Both the position numbers and the translations under genes were made by a program. From Zoroaster sp. YZ-2022 (lineage: Eukaryota > Echinodermata > Asteroidea > Forcipulatida > Zoroasteridae), in assembly GCA_029582265.1 (NCBI GenBank), contig CM055833.1, forward strand, positions 28,982,288 to 29,046,287: a DNA stretch of 64,000 nt, in the 5' to 3' direction. Below, piece after piece: positions 55,759 to 64,000 of the stretch (position 1 is its first letter; every line of letters starts with the position of its first letter). A model generated the notes under the pieces. That model searched no databases. It saw nothing but the letters and a program-made list of their open reading frames with translations, and was not told the DNA's origin.

Positions 55759-58700
55759 AACTGCAAGCCTTACCCCTTGTGATTTTGAGGAAAAAATACA
55801 AGCCTTACCCCTTGTAATTTTTTTTTTCCCCACAAACCTTACCCCTTGTGATTTTTGTGGATAAAACTACAAGCCTTAACCCTTGTGATTTTTTTTTGGC
55901 TGTTTTTTCACAAACCTTACCCCTTGTGATTTTGAGAAAAGACTGCAAGCCTTGCCCTTTGTGATTTAGAGAAACTGAAAGCCTACCCCTTGTGATTTTG
56001 AGAAAAAATACAAGCCTACCCCTTGTGATTTTGAGAAATAAATACAAGCCTTGCCCCTTGTGATTTTCAGTAAAAACTACAAGCCTACCCCTTGTGATTT
56101 CTTTTTTTTCACAAACCTTACCCCTTGTGATTTTGAGAAAAAACTACAAGCCTTACCCCTTGTGATTTCTTGTTTTTTTTCCACAAACCTTACCCTTGTT
56201 ATTGTGAGAAAACTACAAGCCTTACCCCTTGTGATTTCTTTTGTTTTTTCACAAACCTTACCCCTTGTGATTTTGTGCTGTTTTTTCCACAAACCTTACC
56301 CCTTGTGATTTTGAGTAAAAACTACAAGCCTTGCCCCCCCCTTGTGATTTTGAGAAAAACTGAAAGCCCTACCCCTGCCACTTGTGATTTTTTGCTGTTT
56401 TTCACAAACCACCCCTTGTGATTTTGAGGGAACAAAAAAAAACCTACAAACCTTACCCCTTGTGATTTTGAGTAAATAAACGAGCCTTACCCCTTGTGAT
56501 TTTTGAGGAAAAAATACAAACCTACCCCTTGTGATTTTGAGTAAAAAAACAAGCCCACCCCTTGTGATTTTGAGTAAAAAAAACACACCTTATCCCTTGT
56601 GATTTTGAGTTTAAAAAAACACGCCTTACCCCTTGTGATTTTGAGAAAAAATACAAGCCTTACCTGTTGTGATTTTTTTTCGCAAACCTTACCCCTTGTG
56701 ATTTTTGTGGATAAAACTACAAGCCTACCCCTTGTGATTTTGAGAAATAAATACAAGCCTTACCCCTTGTGATTTTGAGAAACTGAAAGCCTACCCCTTG
56801 TGATTTTGAGAAAATACAAGCCTTACCCCTTGTGCTTTTTTTCCGCAAACCTTACCCCTTGTGATTTTTGTGGATAAAACTACAAGCCTACCCCTTGTGA
56901 TTTTGAGGGAAAAAAACTGCAAGCCTTGCCCCTTGTGATTTTGAGAAAAACTGAAAGCCACCCCTTGTGATTTTGAGAAAAAATACAAGCCTTACCCCTT
57001 GTGATTTTTTTCCGCAAACCTTACCCCTTGTGATTTTTGTGGATAAAACTACAAGCCTACCCCTTGTGATTTTGAGAAATAAATACAAGCCTTGCCCCTT
57101 GTGATTTTGAGAAAAACTGAAAGCCTACCCCTTGTGATTTTGAGAAAAAAACTACAAGCCTTACCCCTTGTGATTTTTTTTCCACAAACCTTATCCCTTG
57201 TGATTTTGAGAAAAAAATACAAGCCTTACCCCTTGTGATTTCTTTTGTTTTTTCACAAACCTTACCCCTTGTGATTTTGAGAAAAAAATACAAGCCTTAC
57301 CCCTTGTGATTTCTTTTGTTTTTTCACAAACCTTACCCCTTGTGATTTTGAGTGATTTTGAGAAAAAAATACAAGCCTTACCCCTTGTGATTTCTTTTGT
57401 TTTTTCACAAACCTTACCCCTTGTGATTTTGAGTAAAAACTACAAGCCTTGCCCCTTGTGATTTTGAGTAAAAACTACAAGCCTTGCCCCTTGTGATTTT
57501 GAGTAAAAACTACAAGCCTTGCCCCTTGTGATTTTGAGTAAAAACTACAAGCCTTGCCCCTTGTGATTTTGAGTAAAAACTACAAGCCTTACCCCCTTGT
57601 GATTTGGAGTAAAAACTACAAGCCTTACCCCTTGTGATTTTGAGTAAAAACTACAAGCCTTACCCCTTGTGATTTTGAGTAAAAACTACAAACCTTACCC
57701 CTTGTGATTTTTTTTCCACAAACCTCACCCCTTGTGATTTTGAGTAAAAACTACAAGCCTTACCCCTTGTGATTTTGAGTAAAAACTACAAGCCTTATCC
57801 CTTGTGATTTTGAGTAAAAACTACAAGCCTTACCCCTTGTGATTTTGAGTAAAAACTACAAGCCTTACCCCTTGTGATTTTGAGGAAAAAAACTACAAGC
57901 CTTACCCCTTGTGATTTCTTTTGTTTTTTCACAAACCTTACCCTTGTGATTTTGATGGATAAAATTACAAGCCTACCCCTTGTGATTTTGAGAAATAAAT
58001 ACAAGCCTTGCCCCTTGTGATTTGGAGTAAAAACTACAAACCTTACCCCTTGTGATTTTGAGTAAAAACTACAAACCTTACCCCTTGTGATTTTGAGTAA
58101 AAACTACAAGCCTTACCCCTTGTGATTTTGAGTAAAAACTACAAGCCTTACCCCTTGTGATTTTGAGTAAAAACTACAAGCCTTACCCCTTGTGATTTTG
58201 AGTAAAAACTACAAGCCTTACCCCTTGTGATTTTGAGTAAAAACTACAAACCTTACCCCTTGTAATTTTGAGTAAAAACTACAAGCCTTACCCCTTGTGA
58301 TTTTGAGTAAGAACTACAAGCCTTACCCCTTGTGATTTTGAGTAAAAACTACAATCTTTATCTTTTTAATTTTTAAGAAAAACTACAAGGCTTACCCCTT
58401 GTGATTTTGAGTTAAAACTACAAGCCTTACCCCTTGTGATTTTGAGTAAGAACTACAAGCCTTACCCCTTGTGATTTTGAGTAAAAACTACAAGCTTTAC
58501 CTTTTTAATTTTTAAGAAAAACTACAAGGCTTACCGCTTGTGATTTTGAGTAAAACTACATTGTACTACATGTGATTTTGAGGAAAAAAACTTGAAGTCT
58601 TTACACCCTTGTGATATTTGGGTTGCAACTACAAGCCTTACCCCTTGTGATTTTGAGTAAAAACTACAAACCTTACCCCTTGTGATTTTGAGTAAAAACT

Positions 58701-59137
58701 ACAAATCTTACCCCTTGTAATTTTGAGTAAAAACTACAAGCCTTACCCCTTGTGATTTTGAGTAAAAACTACAAGCCTTACCCCTTGTGATTTTGAGTAA
58801 AAACTACAAGCCTTACCCCTTGTGATTTGGAGTAAAAACTACAAGCCTTACCCCTAGTGATTTGGAGTAAAAACTACAAGCCTTACCTTTTTTATTTTTA
58901 AGAGAAACTACAAGGCTTAGCGCTTGTTATTTATTTTTTTGCAGATAAAACTACAAGCCTTACCGCTTGTTATTTATTTTGTTGTGGATAAAACTACAAG
59001 CCTTACCCCCTTGTGATTTTGAGTAAAACTACATTGTACTACATGTGATTTTGAGGAAAAAAACTTGAAGTCTTTACACCCTTGTGATATTTGGGTTGCA
59101 ACTACAAGCCTTACCCCTTGTGATTTTGAGTAAAAAC
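55759..59137. repeat. 3.4-kb minisatellite, 35-bp unit
   Basis: The standard unit reads CTACAAGCCTTACCCCTTGT followed by GATTTTGAGTAAAAA, 35 bases, repeated roughly 95 times. The first part (to about 57420) is heterogeneous, with alternating T-rich units (TTTTTTCCACAAACC) and units with GAGAAAAAA. The middle and later parts (57421-58330, 58640-58860) are nearly uniform 35-bp repeats. Within each unit ACAAG and CTTGT are an inverted pair. On the minus strand the array gives long repetitive open frames because stop codons are rare in the unit; these are not genes. Confidence 0.95.
58551..59100. repeat. Higher-order duplication inside the minisatellite
   Basis: A variant block beginning TAAAACTACATTGTACTACA and running through ACTTGAAGTCTTTACACCC and GATATTTGGGTTGCAACTAC occurs at 58551-58631 and again at 59024-59104, 473 bases apart. 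The two copies appear identical over about 80 bases. Confidence 0.85.
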
Positions 59138-59189
59138 CATCCCCGGTCCCTCTTTCCTTTCCCGTCCGTACTAGAACCAATCCTTTTGG

Positions 59190-59340
59190 GGGAGAAATAT
59201 GATGGTCTCCAAACCATTGCTGTTGGCCAACAGCTATAAATGTCCCTGTGTGTCAGGAGCTGGATTCGATCCGGGGTGTACCAACTCTAGAATGTTCACA
59301 ATTGACCAAACTAGTGGACTGCGCCACGAGTCCCTATGGG
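59190..59340 (-). mobile_element. tRNA-derived SINE fragment
   Basis: On the minus strand there is an A box TGGCGCAGTCC (59316-59326) and a B box GGATCGAATCC (59262-59272) at tRNA-like spacing, starting AGGGACTCGTGGCGCAG. The part after the B box extends toward the minisatellite without a clear tail. Limits are approximate. Confidence 0.65.
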
Positions 59341-59375
59341 TATTTGGAGCTGTAATTTAAACTACTTAATTAAAA

Positions 59376-59700
59376 CCCTCCTACTGTTTGACCATTTGAA
59401 ACCATTCAAAATTTCCACTTACCAAAATGGCCATTGGTTTTGTACACACATGGTGATACCATTTGAACAGTGTTGGTAGCAAGCTTTACTACCATTCAAA
59501 TGGTTTTTGAATTGTGGATACACTACACCTTGGTGTGTTTCCATAACCGAATGTTTCAAATGGTGAATGTACTACACAGTGGCTTATAAATCATTCAAAT
59601 GGTTTTAAATGGTGGATACACTACACCTTGGTGTTTCACAAAACGAATGGTTTCAAATGGTGCATCAACTTGTCTGAAAAAGGCACCAAAAGTAGGAGGG
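59376..59700. mobile_element. TTAA-type miniature element, CCCTCCTAC family, copy 4
   Basis: The left end CCCTCCTACT and right end AGTAGGAGGG are perfect inverted 10-mers. The right flank is TTAA (59701-59704); the left flank is TTAAAA. The interior repeats ACCATTCAAATGGTTTT and GGATACACTACACCTTGGTG and is unrelated to copies 1-3. Confidence 0.75.
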
Positions 59701-60434
59701 TTAAATAACATTGTCATTGTGCAACAAAAAATTGGTGAGGTTAGACATGATGGTGTCAACATGAACACAATCATCAGTAGACAAAACCTTAATTTCATGG
59801 ATGTAAATTTATTGTTTAAAATTGTTGTATTCTCAATAAAAAATTATTAATACAAGATTACCAAAAATGAGGTAATATTAACAACACAAAGTATACTCAC
59901 GGAATTTAAAAACGCATCATCCCAATATTTCACATTTTTTTCAACAGCAGATATTTATGATATTTTAATCAATACTTTCTCAGTCAAGCATGAGCGCAAA
60001 TTTTCACATCATACTGACACAATAAAAGTGCTATGTACAATTATGGCTTCAATTTATCACTGCATATAAGTTATACATATTTATCGAGAAATATAAGTTG
60101 ATGCGTTTTTAAATTCCGTGAGTGTACATACGTGATAATGTGATTTGTCAATAAATAAATAAATAATTAAAATTATTATCTGTCAAACTCAAAGGAATTG
60201 TACACTTGTCTGTAAATGCATCCATACTTCATAAGAATCAAAAGATATGTACAGAAACAACCTGAAAAATAGACAAGTTTACTTGATAGTTATTGACGGT
60301 ATCAATCCTTCCAAGAAATAAATTTATTTGAGGTGCTGTTATTTTTTAAGAAAAAGGAAATTGTTGCAAATAAGTTCAGAAATAGTATACTCTCTCCTTT
60401 TTTTGGAAATACATTTAAGGCAGAAATGTTTTAA

Positions 60435-60650
60435 CCCTAACCACCCCAAATCCATCAAAATCCTCCAAGGGATTTTTTGGGAAAAATTCAGCACTGTTGG
60501 AAACTGGTACTTTCACCTCTTCAAATGGGGCAAAAAACCTGGCAAAGAAGTACAGGCCATAAGTGCTGAATATGAAAGATCAACAAAAATGCATGGTGCA
60601 TTTTGAAGGATTCAGGAAGGTTCCTAGCAAGAATACCTAGGGGGTTAGGG
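60435..60650. mobile_element. TTAA-flanked miniature element, CCCTAACC family
   Basis: The left end CCCTAACCACCCC and right end GGGGGTTAGGG are inverted repeats, with TTAA on both sides (60431-60434 and 60651-60654). The interior carries AATCCATCAAAATCCTCC and AGGATTCAGG, shared with partial copies near 24100 and 43100. No coding capacity. Confidence 0.75.
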
Positions 60651-62248
60651 TTAAGGAATGGTTGATACCTTCATCAACTTTACACAAAGTATGTATTATG
60701 CAAACTGTGATCATCTTCATTGTTTTTGATATAACCAACAGTGCATAGAGTCTTTAAACCAATAATGAGAAGAAAACAAACTCTTCAGAATACCTTGAGC
60801 ACCTCCACCTACCTCTGTCCATGCATCTAGGTTTAGTCATCCCAAGTCCTAGAAGCATGGCAGGAAGTTTATTGTGAATCACATCCCTGGACCCAGATAA
60901 AATGCCAAAGACCGAGATCAGCTGTTTCATTTTCCCACTAATCGTCTGTCTCACAAATAATTTGCAGATGTCAATATGATTCCATAAATCTGGCAAACAC
61001 GTAAAGTTTGAAAAGTTGCTCCCTGCGGGTCAAGGGACAATTTCCTGTGTAATCAGACGGAGGGCCCAAACAATCATTGATGCATATCTCACTTGTTATT
61101 TTGAAGGGAAATACCTTAGAGCAGCCCCTTTTCAACAGCCCTCTTGGATATGCTCCATCATCCAAAACAGACACATCCATGTGTCATGTGTCACATGGCA
61201 CTAGGGCCAATTCGTATGCTATCACAGTCAAACATACCTCAAATCACATGAATTCTCAAAAATTTTCCCTGCTGTGCGATTGTGTATAAAGACACTTCAT
61301 TCAGGGATACAGGTAAAAGTGAATATAAAATTACATGAGCAGCTTTATGTTTTAACAAAACAAAAGGAATTTTTCATGACTTGTCTCACTCATTGAAAAT
61401 TGGTATCTCTGTAGAGATCTGAAAATACTTCTACATGTTTTAACCCTTAAACAATATGAGGACGCTATTTGAGTGTGTGAATGATTTTATATAGAGAGGT
61501 TTCTAGAGAAGCCGTAATAGGGAGCAGTCTAGGCTGTGAACTGCTTCACTGTACCGACCAATGATATGAAATGCACACATAACCCATGAGTACTTGTGCG
61601 TGCTGCAAAGCTTCAAGTTCACAAGGCAGGCATTCACACTTAATTTACATACGTGTAGCTATATGACGATGGTTTCTGCATTGTGATGTCACACAACACC
61701 TCTCTATTTACACAAGATTTCCCCACGAAAAGTGCCCTCCCTGTTGTTGAGTAGCTGCGATTCTTCAAAAAGCCAAACGAGAAAAATGTCATTATGTATG
61801 TCACAGACAGTCTCAAGACAATGTGTACGCACAAGCATATAAAATGCCAGCCCATCAGCTGCTTTTGAGCCAACATTGACGTCACATTCTGGGAAGGTTC
61901 CACAGGAAATCTTCGAGGCCACAGCCCATAATATGCACAGGGGACCAACCATTGTTTACTGTTCCTGGGGACCACATAACGTGATTCAGTTACAGGTGAT
62001 CAAAGTAAGAGGTCATGTCTAGACAAGCCATCAAATACTGGGGAACAAATATGAAAAAGTCTAAATGGGAAAGTATAACATTAGTAATGTTGGCCAACAA
62101 TCTGTGCTTATTAGGTTGTGTCATTAACAAACAAATAGGGAAAATGCATTCAAATTTTACTTATTCATTCTAACGTTGAATTTAGATAAGATACTCTTTT
62201 CTAAATTTAAACTGGAAATTATTTAATTGATTAAATTTTTTGCCCTAC

Positions 62249-62448
62249 ACCGATGTGTGTCTGTGGAAAAAAAATTCACAGGTGGCTCGGGTGGGATTCA
62301 AATCCATGACCTCCTGTTTACTAGTGCAGACGTCTTAACCTCTCGACCACCGAGAGCTTGCCTGATGACGATTGGCCGGCTAGAATCCTAAATAGCAGCG
62401 GGTTCCGCGATAGATTGGTGAAATTCTTGCATTGGGTGATAAACAATT
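62249..62448 (-). mobile_element. tRNA-derived SINE flanked by target duplication
   Basis: The minus strand has an A box TGGTCGAGAGG and a B-box-like GGATTTGAATCC (62294-62305). The element is flanked by imperfect direct repeats: GATTAAATTTTTTGCCCTAC (62229-62248) and GATTTAATTTTGCCCTAC (62449-62466). This is what retroposition by a LINE would leave. Confidence 0.7.
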
Positions 62449-62733
62449 GATTTAATTTTGCCCTACAAAATTATTTAATTTCTCTTAAAAGAGACAGCAC
62501 CTCAGACAAAATTAGTTTAAAGAAAGATTGATACCTTCTTCAACTAAGTACATTTCACATTGTGCAATTACACCATTATTTTGGGTTATTTTTTAAATAC
62601 TAATTCTACACCTTACCTTTAGTTTGACCATGCGAGGGCGCTTCAAGAGGACACTTTAGAGTAGACCGAAATCAAATAAATTTACTGTAAATTGATTAAG
62701 GTTCATAAAATGGATGTTATTATAAAATTTATT

Positions 62734-63148
62734 AATATCGTTTCAGTTTGTGGAAACACCATGTGTTTATCTCAACTAACGCGAAGCTGAGGTACAGGTT
62801 CTGAAAAGAACCTTATCGCACAACTCATATCTCAACTGAGTTTATGGTTCACGGGAGAACCAATGTCGGGCAAATCGTTTTTCTCTACTGTCGCTAAGTG
62901 AGAAATATGGTTCAGGGAGAACCATGGGGACTTCACGGGTTACTCTTCGGGCAATTCATTTCTCAACTATCGCTAAGTGAGAAATATGGTTCAGGGAGAA
63001 CCATGGGGACTTCACGGGTTATTCTCTATGATAAGGTTCTTTTCTTTTCAGAACCTGTACCTCAGCTTCGCATTAATTGAGATAAACACATGGTGTTACT
63101 GCAAACCGAAACGATATCGATATTCCACCATGCAAAGCCTCAAATCTT
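62734..63148. mobile_element. ACCATGTG-family element with long inverted repeats
   Basis: Arms of about 80-90 bases (about 62735-62817 and 63028-63118) are inverted copies, with landmarks AACACCATGTGTTTATCTCA, GCGAAGCTGAGGTACAGG and TTCTGAAAAGAACCTTATC. The interior has two near-identical 79-bp tandem units (62898 and 62977) and perfect hairpins ATGGTTCAGGGAGAACCAT. TATAAAATTTATTA occurs at both flanks (62720-62733 and about 63150-63163), a possible 14-bp target duplication. The tail ACCATGCAAAGCCTCAAATC matches the copy near 51285. Confidence 0.7.
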
Positions 63149-63458
63149 ATATAAAATTTATTATTAAATAGTTAAAATATTATTAAAAATGTATAAATTA
63201 TAACCTTCTTTCAATTTACAAATGTTCATATTGTCCACATAGTGTCCTCACACTAGGTTATTAAAACAGTATTTGATAATTGGGTGTTATTTATTGAAGA
63301 AGACAACGTTCAAAATGTAATCAACATAATCATTAGTGCTGGGCAATTAGTGAAATTCATTACTCGAGTAATCGCACAGCAATTATTCACGAGTACTCAA
63401 TTAATCACAAGTAACTGACTGCATTTTTAAACCCTTTAAATTGTATGCATTACTCATA

Positions 63459-63486
63459 CCATGGAGGAAGTTTTCCTTCCTCCATG
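63459..63486. repeat. 28-bp hairpin insert bounded by CTCATA direct repeats
   Basis: CCATGGAGGAAG, a TTTTC loop, and CTTCCTCCATG form a hairpin. CTCATA lies immediately on both sides (63453-63458 and 63487-63492). It resembles the TTAA-bounded hairpin at 17272-17310. Confidence 0.6.
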
Positions 63487-64000
63487 CTCATACTAGTCAT
63501 AGCCTAGGTCATTGGTTATTCATGTATTTCAAAAGTATACTATTTCAAATATACTTTTTTTTATGTTTTATGATAATTATTCTGAAAACATCTGATTTCT
63601 GATTTCTATTTCTGACTTTATGTTTAATAAATAAACAACGACAACAAAAATCAGTCATTACTTGTGAATGTGCACGCAAGTACGAGTACCATTACCAATT
63701 ACTACTCATGAGTACTCAAGCAATCATGTGATTGCAGTGGTGCCCACAGAAACTGTTTAGATGGTACACCCTCTGTGATTTTGTGAACCCTCCCTGATTT
63801 TGTGAACCCTCTCTGCTAGTGAATGTAGCATAATTCATTACAGGGTGGTGACAAGTGCCAACAGTGACCCTGAGCTGTACGCGAAGCGAGCGGAAACAGT
63901 TTTTTTGTTTTTTTTAGATTTTAGGTATCAGCATTTATTTACGTTAAGAAATATTTTATACAATAAATGAAATTGGCGAATCCTGAAGGTACGCCTGTGC

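Larger units (their letters stand above)
59701..64000. other. 3' intergenic region
   Basis: No gene recognised. It contains the TTAA element at 60435-60650, a SINE at 62249-62448, a large inverted-repeat element at 62734-63148, a hairpin insert at 63459-63486 and a short tandem repeat of TGATTTTGTGAACCCTC at about 63774-63818. The stretch 60655-62230 is unassigned. Confidence 0.6.

Noticed and set aside
55759..59137. CRISPR-like array or a repetitive protein gene on the minus strand
   Set aside because: Units are contiguous 35-bp repeats without unique spacers in an intron-rich animal sequence, so it is a minisatellite. The minus-strand frames reading KITRGKVC are a by-product of the repeat and have no start, splice or family support.
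60638..60655. Telomere-like GGTTAGGGTTAAGG
   Set aside because: Only one TTAGGG is present and it is the end of a TTAA-flanked element.
61640..61975. 111-residue open frame on the minus strand in the 3' intergenic region
   Set aside because: No domain, no neighbouring exon and no conserved pattern recognised.

Overview
This window is animal nuclear DNA from an intron-rich, AT-rich genome. It carries the 3' half of one large gene on the + strand, embedded in introns full of small transposable elements. The encoded protein is the C-terminal 1,438 residues of a FREM2-type (Fras1/Frem family) basement-membrane protein, the family called ECM3 in sea urchins. The invertebrate-style FREM2, the tRNA-derived SINEs, the many TTAA-flanked miniature elements and the frequent poly(G) tracts suggest a marine invertebrate deuterostome. 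An echinoderm is most likely and a hemichordate or another group is possible; the species call is an inference.

Layout. Positions 1-1706 are intron or upstream sequence with one 247-bp TTAA-flanked element. Exon 1 in the window (1707-1796) encodes the end of the last CSPG repeat and is followed by a 26-kb intron. Exons 2-12 (27940-47686) encode five Calx-beta domains, mostly two exons each. Exons 13-22 (47976-53356) are tightly clustered and encode the unique extracellular C-terminal region, a single membrane span and a 33-residue tail ending in a class I PDZ ligand (NTEV). All 21 introns have GT-AG ends and the reading frame stays open across every junction. The start codon and N-terminal half lie upstream of the window.

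The 3' flank (53357-55758) holds a probable 3' UTR. It is followed by a 3.4-kb minisatellite with a 35-bp unit (about 55759-59137), then by SINE, TTAA-element and inverted-repeat sequence to the end. I see no second protein-coding gene.

Repeat content of note: (i) several miniature elements bounded by TTAA with 9- to 13-bp terminal inverted repeats, including four sharing the end CCCTCCTAC; (ii) a 564-bp long-inverted-repeat element with a perfect 9-bp target duplication; (iii) an 881-bp element with GCCCTTTTCACACGAG-type ends; (iv) three tRNA-derived SINEs, one of which shares its 3' tail with a LINE fragment elsewhere in the window; (v) a dispersed family carrying a hammerhead-like stem-loop whose helix shows compensatory changes between copies; (vi) two tiny hairpin inserts bounded by short direct repeats. 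All coordinates and translations were read by eye, and no database search was run.
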